A stretch of DNA of 64,000 nt from Vibrio echinoideorum (GCF_024347455.1 NZ_AP025483.1:2666001-2730000); one strand, 5' to 3'; positions 38,931 to 48,729 are shown, counted from the first letter of the stretch. Numbers and translations are program-made. The notes: generated by a model not told the origin, from the sequence alone.

Positions 38931-39770
38931 ATGTCTATTAAAGAATTCCCCCTAAAAACATCTTTGGTCAATGAACTGCCAATCAAAAAAATGCTGTCTA
39001 TCGTCGGATTGGCGGTTTTGATTAATGGCTGTTCTTCCCAAGAACAAAAAGGTCGCTACGACATTGATTCTGATATTGCGCCAGATACGCCAATATCAGT
39101 CGAGCACCTAGAAGACGCTCACCCGCAGTATGAACCGTATAGCTTAGGCGGTAACAGTAATTACACTTTGCGTGGTGAAGACTACAAAATCGTCAAAAAA
39201 ACGGAAGGATTTACCGAGAAAGGCAAAGCATCTTGGTACGGTAAAAAGTTTCATGGCCATTTAACGTCAAACGGTGAGATCTACGACATGTATTCTATGT
39301 CTGCAGCTCACAAAACATTACCTATTCCAAGCTATGTAAAAGTAACTAACACCGACAACGACAAGACGACGATCGTTCGTATCAATGACCGAGGTCCATT
39401 CCATGAAGGGCGAATCATTGACCTTAGTTATGCGGCGGCTTACAAGCTCGATGTATTGAGAACAGGCACAGCAAATGTTGAGATAGAAGTTATCACTGTG
39501 GCTATGCCAACCGACGCGAATAAAAAGGCTGCTCTACCGCAATTTATTATTCAGGTAGCTACATCTCCACATGAAGATAGAACTGAGAAGTTAGCCCAAG
39601 ATCTAGGTGAAAAGCTAGCTGTAGCAACGTTCTTGCAGCCAAATGATGACAACTACCGATTAATGCTTGGGCCATTTCATGACTATGCTCTGACTCAAGA
39701 GAAATTAGAACAGGTTAGGCTAATGGGTTACCCGTCAGCTTATATAAAGAAACACACGTTAACTCGCTAA
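38931..39770 (+). CDS. rlpA: Septal-ring lytic transglycosylase RlpA
   Basis: The product is an outer-membrane lipoprotein with a double-psi beta-barrel domain (GKASWYGKKFHGHLTSNGE through NDRGPFHEGRIIDLS) and a C-terminal SPOR domain that targets denuded septal glycans. The lipobox INGC precedes SSQEQ. The start is uncertain: ATG at 38931 gives 279 residues with an unusually long stretch before the hydrophobic core, whereas ATG at 38991 gives a normal-looking lipoprotein signal (MLSIVGLAVLINGC). It follows rodA and precedes dacA, the standard order. Confidence 0.9.
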   Translation: MSIKEFPLKTSLVNELPIKKMLSIVGLAVLINGCSSQEQKGRYDIDSDIAPDTPISVEHLEDAHPQYEPYSLGGNSNYTLRGEDYKIVKKTEGFTEKGKASWYGKKFHGHLTSNGEIYDMYSMSAAHKTLPIPSYVKVTNTDNDKTTIVRINDRGPFHEGRIIDLSYAAAYKLDVLRTGTANVEIEVITVAMPTDANKKAALPQFIIQVATSPHEDRTEKLAQDLGEKLAVATFLQPNDDNYRLMLGPFHDYALTQEKLEQVRLMGYPSAYIKKHTLTR

Positions 39771-39863
39771 TTAATCTAACAGTTACTTCTGGTAATCAGC
39801 GCTCTGGTGTGACAGAGTGATTCTGTTAATATATGAATAGTTCACCAAATAATTGCATTCAAA

Positions 39864-41045
39864 ATGATTAAATCTAATAAACTTGTTAAATCGATTTTTG
39901 CTACTTCTGTTGCTCTTTCTGCAACGATAGCTACATCGTCATTCGCCGCTCCAATTGTTGTTCCTGATGCACCACAAATCGCCGCTAAAGGTTTTGTTCT
40001 GATGGATTACCATTCAGGCAAAATACTAGCTGAGAAAGAGATGAACACTCAGCTTTCTCCAGCAAGTTTAACTAAGATGATGACGAGCTACGTGATCGGC
40101 CAAGAGCTAGATCGTGGCAACATCAATCTAACTGATGACGTTGTTATCAGTGAAAATGCTTGGGCTAAAAACTTCCCTGACTCATCTAAGATGTTTATTG
40201 AAGTTGGTACAACGGTTAAAGTTGAAGAACTAAACCGTGGCATCATCATTCAATCAGGTAACGATGCTTGTGTTGCAATGGCTGAGCACATTGCGGGTTC
40301 TGAAGACGCATTTGTTGACCTAATGAACGCATGGGCAAGCTCTATCGGCATGAAAGACACGCACTTTGCTAATGTGCACGGTCTAGATAACCCGAATCTA
40401 TACTCTACTCCTTACGATATGGCTCTACTTGGTCAGGCATTGATTCGCGACGTTCCTGATGAATACCGTATCTACTCACAGAAAAAATTCACTTACAACG
40501 GCATCACCCAGTACAACCGTAATGGTCTGTTATGGGATAAGAGCATGAACGTTGACGGCATCAAAACGGGTCACACGAGCAATGCTGGCTACAGCCTAGT
40601 AAGTTCAGCGACAGAAGGCAAAATGCGCCTAGTTGCGGTTGTGATGGGAACTAAAAATGCTAATGCTCGTAAAACAGAAAGCAAAAAGCTATTAAGTTAC
40701 GGTTTCCGTTTCTTCGAAACAGTGGCACCACACACAGCGGGTGAAACCTTCGTAGAAGAAAAAATCTGGATGGGTAGCCAAGATACGGTTGCACTAGGTG
40801 TCGACGAAGATACGTTTGTTACTCTGCCTCGTGGCCAAGCTAAGAATCTAAAGGCAAGCTTTGTTCTTGAGAAAGAACTGGAAGCACCAATCAGCAAAGG
40901 CGATGTTGTCGGTAAACTATTCTACCAAGTTGATGGTGAAGACGTTGCTGAATACCCACTACTTGCACTTGAAAATGTAGACCAAGGCAGCCTATTTAGC
41001 CGCCTGTGGGACTATTTAGTACTGCTGTTCAAAGGTTTATTTTAA
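39864..41045 (+). CDS. dacA: D-alanyl-D-alanine carboxypeptidase (PBP5 type)
   Basis: The 393-residue enzyme trims the terminal D-Ala from peptidoglycan pentapeptides. A signal peptide ends near residue 28 (SSFA). The active-site motifs are SLTK at 68-71, SGN at 131-133 and KTG at 234-236. A beta-rich domain follows, and the C-terminal amphipathic helix (RLWDYLVLLFKGLF) should bind the inner membrane. Length matches PBP5 (403). A terminator at 41132-41158 closes the operon. Confidence 0.95.
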   Translation: MIKSNKLVKSIFATSVALSATIATSSFAAPIVVPDAPQIAAKGFVLMDYHSGKILAEKEMNTQLSPASLTKMMTSYVIGQELDRGNINLTDDVVISENAWAKNFPDSSKMFIEVGTTVKVEELNRGIIIQSGNDACVAMAEHIAGSEDAFVDLMNAWASSIGMKDTHFANVHGLDNPNLYSTPYDMALLGQALIRDVPDEYRIYSQKKFTYNGITQYNRNGLLWDKSMNVDGIKTGHTSNAGYSLVSSATEGKMRLVAVVMGTKNANARKTESKKLLSYGFRFFETVAPHTAGETFVEEKIWMGSQDTVALGVDEDTFVTLPRGQAKNLKASFVLEKELEAPISKGDVVGKLFYQVDGEDVAEYPLLALENVDQGSLFSRLWDYLVLLFKGLF

Positions 41046-41131
41046 ACAAGTCTAAGGTTTGTTCTAAGCAATACATTCGCTTCTTGCAAAGCTAACCTGA
41101 TGAGTAAGTTAACTATTTACTCTTCAGTTAA

Positions 41132-41158
41132 ACAAAAGCCGCTATGTGCGGCTTTTGT
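41132..41158 (+). terminator. Intrinsic terminator after dacA
   Basis: ACAAAAGCCGC pairs with GCGGCTTTTGT around TATGT. Confidence 0.85.
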
Positions 41159-41279
41159 TGATCTTGAGTTCGGTGATATTTACACGTAATATTCCGCCTT
41201 ATTATTCGTGTCTGTTGACCGAACACGCTTTTATCGACATTTCGCCAATTAGCGAGAGTCTAGCCTTTTGGAGCTAACC

Positions 41280-41555
41280 ATGAACATCAATTCTGATGCA
41301 AAACTAAAAGATCTCTTAGAGTTCCCTTGTTCATTCACTTACAAAGTAATGGGCTACGCGAAGCCAGAACTTACTGAGCTAGTGCTAGAAGTGATCCAGC
41401 GTCATGCTCCTGGTGACTACAGCCCAACACTAAAACCGAGTGCGAAAGGAAACTACCACTCTGTTTCTATCAACATTACAGCGACTTCAATTGAGCAAGT
41501 AGAAACTTTATACAAAGAACTAGGCGACATCGAAATCGTTCGTATGGTTCTGTAA
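41280..41555 (+). CDS. ybeD: YbeD family protein (DUF493)
   Basis: The 91-residue protein has an ACT-like alpha/beta fold signature: [19 protein letters not shown] near the start and [20 protein letters not shown] later. Its molecular role is unknown. GGAG at 41269-41272 sets the start at the ATG 41280. It lies between dacA and lipB as in E. coli, with terminators on both sides. Confidence 0.92.
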   Translation: MNINSDAKLKDLLEFPCSFTYKVMGYAKPELTELVLEVIQRHAPGDYSPTLKPSAKGNYHSVSINITATSIEQVETLYKELGDIEIVRMVL

Positions 41556-41572
41556 TCTACAATTGAACATGA

Positions 41573-41600
41573 AAACAGCGGCTTATTGCCGCTGTTTTTG
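41573..41600 (+). terminator. Intrinsic terminator after ybeD
   Basis: AAACAGCGGC pairs with GCCGCTGTTT around TTATT, followed by more T. Confidence 0.88.
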
Positions 41601-41708
41601 TTTGAAACACCGGATTACTGACAAAAGCATTCAACTTAATTTTCAATAAATACAAAGAAAGTTGAAAAACCTTGCAGTCCGTCTGTAGTTAGAAACCTAT
41701 TTCGCGTT

Positions 41709-41714
41709 TATAAT
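41709..41714 (+). promoter_or_regulatory. Likely -10 element for lipB-lipA
   Basis: A consensus TATAAT lies 36 bases before the lipB start and after the ybeD terminator; no good -35 match is seen at 16-18 bases. Confidence 0.45.
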
Positions 41715-41749
41715 GCGTTCACTTTATTAATCCTTGAGGGAGTGCTGCT

Positions 41750-42409
41750 TTGCAAAATAAGCTAATCGTAAAAAAATTAGGCCGTCAGGATTACGAACCT
41801 GTATGGAAAGCCATGCATAAGTTCACAGACGAACGCACGGAAGAAGACGTAGACCAAGTTTGGTTAGTTGAACACAATCCAGTCTTCACTCAAGGACAAG
41901 CAGGCAAAGCTGAGCATGTATTAAATGCTGGTGACATCCCTGTCATTCAAAGCGACCGCGGTGGCCAAGTGACTTATCATGGCCCAGGCCAGTTAGTTGC
42001 TTACTTTCTGATTAACATACGCCGCAAAAAATTTGGAGTGCGTGATTTGGTTACTCATATCGAGAACCTCGTAATCAATACTCTGAAAGCTTACAATATA
42101 GATTCAGCTGCCCGACCTGACGCTCCTGGTGTTTATGTCGATGGCAAGAAAATCTGTTCACTCGGATTACGAATTCGACGTGGCTGCTCATTCCACGGGC
42201 TAGCACTCAACGTCGATATGGACCTATCTCCATTCCTACGCATTAACCCATGCGGTTACCAAGGCATGGAAATGGCGCAGGTAAGCCAACTCGGCGGACC
42301 AAGTGAACTAGAAAACGTTGAGCAACAGTTAATACAAGAGCTAGTAGAACTACTCGGCTATGACCAAGTAGACATTCAAGCCACCAGTAACATTACAGCA
42401 GAAGCATAA
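41750..42409 (+). CDS. lipB: Octanoyltransferase LipB
   Basis: The 219-residue enzyme moves octanoate from acyl carrier protein to lipoyl domains. The catalytic residues Lys134 (GKKICSLG) and Cys168 ([10 protein letters not shown]) are present, as is [16 protein letters not shown] at about 70-85. The start is a TTG at 41750 after TTGAGGGAG. It is followed by lipA after 4 bases, so the two steps of lipoate synthesis are encoded side by side; in E. coli another gene separates them. Confidence 0.95.
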   Translation: MQNKLIVKKLGRQDYEPVWKAMHKFTDERTEEDVDQVWLVEHNPVFTQGQAGKAEHVLNAGDIPVIQSDRGGQVTYHGPGQLVAYFLINIRRKKFGVRDLVTHIENLVINTLKAYNIDSAARPDAPGVYVDGKKICSLGLRIRRGCSFHGLALNVDMDLSPFLRINPCGYQGMEMAQVSQLGGPSELENVEQQLIQELVELLGYDQVDIQATSNITAEA

Positions 42410-42413
42410 AATC

Positions 42414-43379
42414 ATGAGCAAACCAATCCAAATGGAAAAAGGCGTTAAATATCGTGACGCTGACAAAATGGCATTAATTCCCGTAAAGAATATGCCTGCT
42501 GAACAGAAAGAAGTTCTACGTAAACCTGCATGGATGAAGATTAAACTTCCTTCAGACAGCCATCGTATTCAAGAAATCAAATCAGCAATGCGTAAAAACA
42601 ACCTGCACTCAGTTTGTGAAGAAGCGTCTTGCCCTAACCTAGCCGAGTGTTTTAACCACGGTACGGCAACGTTTATGATTCTTGGCGCTATCTGTACTCG
42701 TCGCTGCCCGTTCTGTGATGTTGCCCATGGTCGCCCTGTTGCTCCTGAATCAGAAGAGCCGAAGAAACTGGCTAAGACGATTAAAGACATGAAACTGAAG
42801 TACGTTGTAATCACTTCAGTAGACCGTGATGACCTGCGTGATGGCGGTGCCCAGCACTTTGCTGACTGTAACCGTGAAATTCGCGAGCAAAATCCAAATA
42901 TTCGTATCGAAACACTGGTTCCTGACTTCCGCGGTCGTATGGATGTGGCACTTGATCTAATGAAAAATAACCCGCCAGATGTTTTCAACCACAACCTAGA
43001 GACAGCGCCACGCCTATACCGTAAAGCGCGTCCAGGCGCAAACTACAAGTGGTCTCTTGATCTGTTGAGAAAATTCAAAGAGCAGCACCCAGACATCCCA
43101 ACTAAATCAGGTGTGATGATGGGTCTTGGTGAGACGAAAGAAGAGATCGTTCAAGTACTGAAAGACCTTCGTGAGCATGGTGTAACTATGCTGACACTTG
43201 GCCAATACCTAGCGCCAAGCCGCCACCATTTACCAGTAGAACGCTACGTGCCGCCTTCAGAGTTTGATGAGCTGAAAGAGATTGCTCTAGAACTAGGCTT
43301 CACTCACGCAGCTTGTGGCCCGTTTGTACGTTCTTCTTACCATGCAGATCTACAAGCGCAAGGTATGGAAATTAAGTAG
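42414..43379 (+). CDS. lipA: Lipoyl synthase LipA
   Basis: The 321-residue radical-SAM enzyme inserts two sulfurs into octanoyl domains. The auxiliary cluster ligands Cys68, Cys73 and Cys79 lie in [12 protein letters not shown], and the radical-SAM cluster ligands Cys94, Cys98 and Cys101 in CTRRCPFC. The C-terminal RSSY serine ligand is present. Length equals E. coli LipA (321). A terminator follows at 43405-43437. Confidence 0.96.
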   Translation: MSKPIQMEKGVKYRDADKMALIPVKNMPAEQKEVLRKPAWMKIKLPSDSHRIQEIKSAMRKNNLHSVCEEASCPNLAECFNHGTATFMILGAICTRRCPFCDVAHGRPVAPESEEPKKLAKTIKDMKLKYVVITSVDRDDLRDGGAQHFADCNREIREQNPNIRIETLVPDFRGRMDVALDLMKNNPPDVFNHNLETAPRLYRKARPGANYKWSLDLLRKFKEQHPDIPTKSGVMMGLGETKEEIVQVLKDLREHGVTMLTLGQYLAPSRHHLPVERYVPPSEFDELKEIALELGFTHAACGPFVRSSYHADLQAQGMEIK

Positions 43380-43404
43380 TCACGATTACTTAACTAAAAA
43401 TACA

Positions 43405-43437
43405 AAGGCGCTGACTATTATGTTCAGCGCCTTTTTT
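43405..43437 (+). terminator. Intrinsic terminator after lipA
   Basis: AAGGCGCTGA pairs with TCAGCGCCTT across a nine-base loop, followed by six T. Confidence 0.9.
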
Positions 43438-43477
43438 CTCTCTTGCAAGTTCAGCTATACCTTCACATCGAAACAAC

Positions 43478-43503
43478 AAAGCCACTCCTTATGAGTGGCT
43501 TTG
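43478..43503 (-). terminator. Intrinsic terminator after the NSS transporter gene
   Basis: AAAGCCACTC pairs with GAGTGGCTTT around CTTAT; the A-rich left flank gives a T-rich tail on the minus strand. Confidence 0.75.
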
Positions 43504-43560
43504 TGCTTAACATTTCAAGTTCTGAGTGTTTAGGTTCAGAGAGTCCAGATGGGCTCTGCG

Positions 43561-44922
43561 TTAACCAAATGAAGCCCAGAGAACCGTCGCCACTAAGATT
43601 GGGCACACGAACTTCACATACATTGGCCACACTTTACCAAACCAACCCAATTGGAAATCAGGGCAACCTTGCTCAAGCTCTTTCACTTTTGAAGCTCGGC
43701 TCCATACCCAGCCACCAAATAGGCAGAACATCAGTGCAGCAACCGGTTGAAGGTACTGAGTCGCTATCATCGCAACCAATCCAAACATCGCGGCAAAGTT
43801 GTAGACAATCACCACACTAAACAACGCGATAACACTACCAATTACCCAACTCGTTGGTGTTCGTCTGGTATTGAAACGCTCGCTCACTAGCGCTACAGGC
43901 CCTTCCAGCATCGAAATCGATGAAGTTAGCGCGGCAATCGTTAGCAACAAAAAGAAGACAATCGCGAAGATCTGGCCAAGCACGCCTAAGCTATCAAACA
44001 TCAATGGCAGAACCGTAAATACTAGCGTGTCAGAGCTTAATAATGAGCCATCTTCAGCGTAGATTTGAACACCTTTTTGCATCGCAACAAACATTGCAGG
44101 CATGACGACTAAACCCGCAATAAACGCAACAGCGGTATCGACTAAGGTAACGTTCATTGCCATTTTTGGCAGGTTCTCTTTCTTACTTAAGTAAGAGCCA
44201 TAAACCAACATCGAGCAACCGCCAATAGTCAGCGAGAAGAAACCTTGCCCCATTGCCGCTAGAATCAGTTTTCTATCCCAAACTTTCTCAAAGTCTGGAA
44301 CTAGGTAATGTTTCAGGCCTTCCATCGCGCCAGCTTGGGTCATGATGTAAACAAACAGTAAGCCAAACAAAACAAACAGCGCAGGCATCAAACGAGTCGA
44401 CCATTTCTCGATACCTTGCTTAACACCGCCCTGCACAATCAAGATAGTCAGTACATAAAACACAACAGTACCAAATACGTTTCGTTCAACACTGAAGCCT
44501 TTAAACCAATCAGCAATCGTCTCTAGACCAATCAGATCAGCGACAGCACCAATGAGGAAGCAGATCAACCAGCCACCAACAATACTATAAAATGCCAACA
44601 CGGCGCTTGGCACACTCAATCCGACCCAACCGACAAACTCACCGACTTTCTTACCCAAAGGGTTCGTAGTCAAAGAACGCATGCTATCGACAGGGTTTGC
44701 TTGACCGTGACGACCAATAGCCATCTCAACCACCAGCATTGGGAAAGCGACCACGAAGATCATGATCAAATAGACTAAGAGAAAAGCGCCACCACCGTTA
44801 CTGGCAACTTGAGTTGGGAAGCCCCAAATATTACCCAAGCCAACCGCTGCACCCACCGCTGCTAAAATAAAACCTAAACGAGAGCTAAAGTGCTCTCTTG
44901 AAGAGGAAGATTGTTGGTTCAT
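43561..44922 (-). CDS. Sodium-dependent transporter, NSS/SNF family
   Basis: The 453-residue inner-membrane protein has about 11-12 hydrophobic segments and the first-helix signature GLGNIWGFPTQVASNGGGAF of neurotransmitter:sodium symporters. Related transporters take up amino acids such as tyrosine or tryptophan with Na+; the substrate here cannot be read from sequence. The Na+ coupling fits a cell that builds a sodium gradient with Nqr. It is a single-gene unit on the minus strand. Confidence 0.88.
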   Translation of the reverse strand: MNQQSSSSREHFSSRLGFILAAVGAAVGLGNIWGFPTQVASNGGGAFLLVYLIMIFVVAFPMLVVEMAIGRHGQANPVDSMRSLTTNPLGKKVGEFVGWVGLSVPSAVLAFYSIVGGWLICFLIGAVADLIGLETIADWFKGFSVERNVFGTVVFYVLTILIVQGGVKQGIEKWSTRLMPALFVLFGLLFVYIMTQAGAMEGLKHYLVPDFEKVWDRKLILAAMGQGFFSLTIGGCSMLVYGSYLSKKENLPKMAMNVTLVDTAVAFIAGLVVMPAMFVAMQKGVQIYAEDGSLLSSDTLVFTVLPLMFDSLGVLGQIFAIVFFLLLTIAALTSSISMLEGPVALVSERFNTRRTPTSWVIGSVIALFSVVIVYNFAAMFGLVAMIATQYLQPVAALMFCLFGGWVWSRASKVKELEQGCPDFQLGWFGKVWPMYVKFVCPILVATVLWASFG

Positions 44923-45195
44923 ATTGCCCGCATCAAAAATCAGTGAACTAGTTGGGAAGTACAGTAATAAAAAGCAATGATAGGCACAACCAATAAATGA
45001 ATAATTCTCTTATTTTTACAATCGATACGCTATTTAGAACCACATAATTAACAACTAACTGATCTTATCGTTTGCCAAATAACGACCAATCAAGATATAG
45101 ACCTAAAAAATAAAGAGTATGTATCGGATTAAATACTCGTGCGGCTGAACCTATAGATCCATAAACACCTACATCCATAAGCACATACATACGAA
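44923..45195. other. Intergenic region upstream of the NSS transporter gene
   Basis: These 273 AT-rich bases have no open frame of note and no clear repeat; the transporter promoter should lie here but no convincing hexamers were found. Confidence 0.45.
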
Positions 45196-45217
45196 AAGAG
45201 CACCAATCGGTGCTCTT
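45196..45217 (-). terminator. Intrinsic terminator after the yggN-type gene
   Basis: AAGAGCACC-AATC-GGTGCTCTT is followed on the minus strand by TTCG and AT-rich sequence. Confidence 0.7.
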
Positions 45218-45239
45218 GTTCTTCATAATTAGATTCAGA

Positions 45240-46034
45240 TTAGATCGTGAATACTTGATAGTCTTTTAGGTTCGGAATGATTTCATGCAGCTCTTGCTCT
45301 TGTTCTGCCATCTCATCAAGCGAATCACAGAACTCATTCGCTTCCTCTTGCACTTGTTGAGAGTGTTCTTTCATTCGCTCTTCAACTTTAAGCTTTAATT
45401 CAGCCATGCTATCAGCCAATTCAGTCAGGTTTAGACCACCGTCTTGTTTCATTTTTTCTGACATCGCATTAAAAGCGCTGGAGATAAATTCTTGATTAAA
45501 GATTTCTTTCGCCTTATCAAAATCTTCAGACCAACCATTGGCCATCGAATCAAAACTGTCTGCTGGTAACACTAACTCGCCATCTTTGTAGTAACGAGCT
45601 TCCAGTTCAGCAAAGTAAGTTTTCATTGATTCTTTTACATTATCAAATGACTCAGGTGAATCGAGGCTAGCCGCAATATCATCAATCACGTCATTAGCTA
45701 ACGCTAGGCTATCGTTCGCCATTTGTTTCGCTCGTGGTAAGTACTCACTCATGCTTTCGCGGTATTTTTCAATCGCCGCTTGTTGGTCGGCATCAAGCTC
45801 AACCTTCTCACCATGAATATATAAGTCGTTGTTGCCATCGAAAACGGCAGTATCACCATTCACTTGATGGATTTCGACTTTTTGGTCATCGATTCGCAAT
45901 TCATTTTTCAAATCAACTCGACACTGAGCAGCAAAAGTTGGCAGGCTCACAAAAGAGATTACCGCTGTTAACGATGCGATTAATACATTGTTTTTAATAA
46001 ATATTTTGTTTTTCATAAATACATTGTTTTTCAT
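45240..46034 (-). CDS. yggN: YggN-type periplasmic protein (DUF2884)
   Basis: The 264-residue protein has a signal peptide ending near PTFAAQ and a mature part beginning CRVDLKNELRI, matching the YggN/DUF2884 family of unknown function. The rest is mostly helical, Glu- and Met-rich, with two cysteines (CRVDL and NEFCDSL) that could pair. The first 18 codons are three imperfect 18-base repeats coding MKNNVF, MKNKIF and IKNNVL, so the signal has an extended N-terminus and two possible Met starts; GAGG before 46034 favours the first. Confidence 0.78.
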   Translation of the reverse strand: MKNNVFMKNKIFIKNNVLIASLTAVISFVSLPTFAAQCRVDLKNELRIDDQKVEIHQVNGDTAVFDGNNDLYIHGEKVELDADQQAAIEKYRESMSEYLPRAKQMANDSLALANDVIDDIAASLDSPESFDNVKESMKTYFAELEARYYKDGELVLPADSFDSMANGWSEDFDKAKEIFNQEFISSAFNAMSEKMKQDGGLNLTELADSMAELKLKVEERMKEHSQQVQEEANEFCDSLDEMAEQEQELHEIIPNLKDYQVFTI

Positions 46035-46122
46035 AACATCCTCTCATCAATCTGACCGATTACTATACCCTTGGTATATGCTTCTTTGTCAGAGAAACGT
46101 TTTATATATATCCGTTACTCAG

Positions 46123-46596
46123 TTAGTCGATAGATATTACTTCGTAGCAAAACTGTTTATCTGCGACCTTAAACTCAACTTCATCACCGACTTCTTTACC
46201 CATTAGAGCCTGGCCAAAAGGTGCATTCGCCGTCACGATAGCGACTTCATTATCATTCCACGTGACAGAAAGTCCGCCGACTCTCGGCCCCATAAAAAAG
46301 TGTTTATATTTATCATGCTCGTCAACAACCACAACGTAACTGCTCACCGTAATTCGCTCACTATCGCGTAACACTAAGTTGCGATAACACTGAATGTCGT
46401 CTTCACACTCTTGCACTCTTACAGCTTGACCATGTGCAAGGTACGAGGCTTCTAATGCCAATGTATCGTACTTATGTTCTGGTACTGTCTCTTCATCAGT
46501 CGCAGCATCTATGGCACGCTGAGTCGCAGATTGTGCGATACCTAATCGGGATTCGAGTTGCTCTATGATTATTTGTCGAAGCTCAGGCTTATTCAT
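46123..46596 (-). CDS. GreA/GreB-family transcript factor, divergent paralogue
   Basis: The 157-residue protein has the two-part Gre layout: an N-terminal helical hairpin (about 1-75) and a C-terminal FKBP-like domain ending APFGQALMGKEVGDEVEF. Gre factors enter the RNA polymerase secondary channel and stimulate transcript cleavage through two acidic residues at the hairpin tip. Here the tip region reads ATDEETVPEHKYDTLALEAS, acidic but not the canonical GreA/GreB pattern. It may be a cleavage factor or a non-cleaving modulator. It is a single gene, divergent from the helicase gene. Confidence 0.75.
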   Translation of the reverse strand: MNKPELRQIIIEQLESRLGIAQSATQRAIDAATDEETVPEHKYDTLALEASYLAHGQAVRVQECEDDIQCYRNLVLRDSERITVSSYVVVVDEHDKYKHFFMGPRVGGLSVTWNDNEVAIVTANAPFGQALMGKEVGDEVEFKVADKQFCYEVISID

Positions 46597-46741
46597 ACTT
46601 TTGGGGTGCTTTTCTATAGGAGCTACAGAATAGAATTAGGTACAATCAGGTGCAAGACATTTGATTCATCAAGCAGCGCTATCATCAAAAGGCGCCCGAT
46701 TTAGCATCAATACGACACTTAATAACTCAGGTAGAACATAA

Positions 46742-48676
46742 ATGATTGAGCAGAAGCTAAAACAAGTATTCGGATTCGATTCACTGCGTCATGGCCAAAA
46801 GCAAGTCATCGACAATGTTTTATCTGGTCACTCTACTGCAGCCATATTCCCTACAGGCTCAGGTAAGTCACTTTGTTATCAATTACCAGCACTAGAATTA
46901 CCACATTTAACTTTAGTCATATCGCCACTGTTAGCTTTAATGAAAGACCAGCTCAGCTTTCTACACAGCAAAGGGATCAGCGCAGCAGCAATAGAATCAA
47001 GTCAAGACAGGCAAACGACGCAGCAGGTGATGCAATCTGTACGTAACGGAGACACCAAGATCCTGATGATCTCGGTTGAGCGTCTTAAGAACGAACGCTT
47101 TCGCCAGTTTATCTCCCAAGTACCAATCTCTATGCTTGTCGTCGATGAAGCGCACTGTATTTCAGAATGGGGACACAATTTTAGACCTGATTACCTGAAA
47201 CTTCCCCAATACCAAAAACAGCTTAATATTCCTCAAGTATTACTGCTAACGGCAACCGCGACAACATCGGTTATTCAAGATATGAAGTCTAAATTTTCAA
47301 TCGATGAAGATCGAGTTGTCGTTACCGGTTTCTACCGTGAAAACCTTGACCTCTCTATTCAACCTTGTACGCAAGCCGTCAAGTTAGAAACTTTATGTAC
47401 ATTGGTAAATAAAGCCTCTCAAGCTCCCACTATTGTCTATGTGACCCTTCAACAGACAGCAGAAATGGTCGCTCAACAGTTACGTAATGCTGGGGTTGAC
47501 GCCATGGCTTACCATGCGGGTCTTAAGCCAGAAAACAGAGATGTTATCCAACATCAATTCATGAATGACGAAGTAAATTGTATTGTGGCAACGATTGCCT
47601 TTGGTATGGGTGTCGACAAATCAAACATTCGCCGAGTGATTCACTTCGACTTGCCAAAATCAATAGAGAATTACTCACAAGAGATAGGACGAGCAGGCCG
47701 AGATGGGCAACCATCAGAATGCATCTTACTCGCTAACAAGCATGGTCTAAGTACTCTAGAGAACTTCGTCTTTGGCGATACGCCAGACAGCATATCGATT
47801 CAAGCAGTATTGAAAGAGATCTACGAGAATCATAACCTTGGCGCTTCTGGATCGAACCAGTGGGAAATCATGCTTAATCAACTATCGCGTGAATCCAACA
47901 TTCGTCAGCTTCCGCTAAAGACGCTTCTGGTTTATCTAGAAATCGAAGGGATTATTGAACCCAAATACAGCTACTTTGCTGATTATAAATTTAAGTTTAT
48001 CCGACCGAAACAACAGATCACTGAACAGTTCCAAGGAGAGCGTCGTGGTTTTGTTGAAGCGATTTTTCAATGCTCTCCTCAAGCAAGAGTATGGTGTCAA
48101 GTCGATTTCGACGCACTTTGGACACACTTCCAGGCTGATCGTCAGCGTGTTATCACAGCGATCGATTACTTCAATGAACAAGGTTGGATTGAGCTAGAAA
48201 GTAAACAAATCACAGATGTCTACGCAATCCACAATACCTCTGAAGATATGATGCAATTATCAGAGCGTCTAACTCAGTTGTTTAAAGAAAAAGAGAACAA
48301 TGAAATAAACCGCCTTAACCAAATGCTAAGCTTCTTCGAAGCTGAGACTTGCCTAAGCTCACGCCTTGCAAGCTACTTTGCCGACGACAAGGCCCCGAAA
48401 AACTGTGGACATTGCTCGGTATGTCGAGGGAAGGTTGCAATCTTGCCAACCGTCGATGTTGAACTAATTGATGACGAAACCGTGATGACATGGATTCATG
48501 AATTTGTATCTAAAAGCCAACAACTGATTACCGACGAAGCCATTACTCGCTTTCTATGCGGAATCGCAACCCCGCTTTCAACCAAACTCAAAGCAAGTAA
48601 AATGGTCGGTTACGGCAAGTTAGAGCAACAACCATTCAGTGAAACCCTAACACGAGTAAAGCAACTCCATAGATAA
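46742..48676 (+). CDS. RecQ-family ATP-dependent DNA helicase (no HRDC domain seen)
   Basis: The 644-residue protein has the RecQ helicase core: Walker A PTGSGKS around Lys42, DEAH at 135-138 in VVDEAHCISEWGHNFRPDY, and motif VI QEIGRAGRDG at 313-322. The four-Cys zinc site is complete (Cys537, Cys555, Cys558, Cys561), but it lies about 150 residues further along than in E. coli RecQ because of an inserted region with a winged-helix-like part. No clear HRDC domain ends the protein. It is probably a second RecQ-type helicase rather than canonical RecQ. Confidence 0.85.
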   Translation: MIEQKLKQVFGFDSLRHGQKQVIDNVLSGHSTAAIFPTGSGKSLCYQLPALELPHLTLVISPLLALMKDQLSFLHSKGISAAAIESSQDRQTTQQVMQSVRNGDTKILMISVERLKNERFRQFISQVPISMLVVDEAHCISEWGHNFRPDYLKLPQYQKQLNIPQVLLLTATATTSVIQDMKSKFSIDEDRVVVTGFYRENLDLSIQPCTQAVKLETLCTLVNKASQAPTIVYVTLQQTAEMVAQQLRNAGVDAMAYHAGLKPENRDVIQHQFMNDEVNCIVATIAFGMGVDKSNIRRVIHFDLPKSIENYSQEIGRAGRDGQPSECILLANKHGLSTLENFVFGDTPDSISIQAVLKEIYENHNLGASGSNQWEIMLNQLSRESNIRQLPLKTLLVYLEIEGIIEPKYSYFADYKFKFIRPKQQITEQFQGERRGFVEAIFQCSPQARVWCQVDFDALWTHFQADRQRVITAIDYFNEQGWIELESKQITDVYAIHNTSEDMMQLSERLTQLFKEKENNEINRLNQMLSFFEAETCLSSRLASYFADDKAPKNCGHCSVCRGKVAILPTVDVELIDDETVMTWIHEFVSKSQQLITDEAITRFLCGIATPLSTKLKASKMVGYGKLEQQPFSETLTRVKQLHR

Positions 48677-48700
48677 CCCGCCGACCTCAATTGAATCGAA

Positions 48701-48729
48701 ACCAACTAGGCAGAGTAAACCTAGTTGGT
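48701..48729. terminator. Hairpin after the helicase gene
   Basis: ACCAACTAGG pairs with CCTAGTTGGT across a nine-base loop, 25 bases after the stop. No T run follows, so it may be an mRNA 3' end structure rather than a true intrinsic terminator. Confidence 0.45.

Noticed and set aside
42569..42994. Minus-strand 141-residue frame inside lipA
   Set aside because: lipA is complete with all catalytic cysteines; the antisense frame has no recognisable content.
43443..43820. Plus-strand 125-residue frame opposite the NSS transporter gene
   Set aside because: It overlaps two terminators and the transporter coding sequence, and has no ribosome site or recognised motif.
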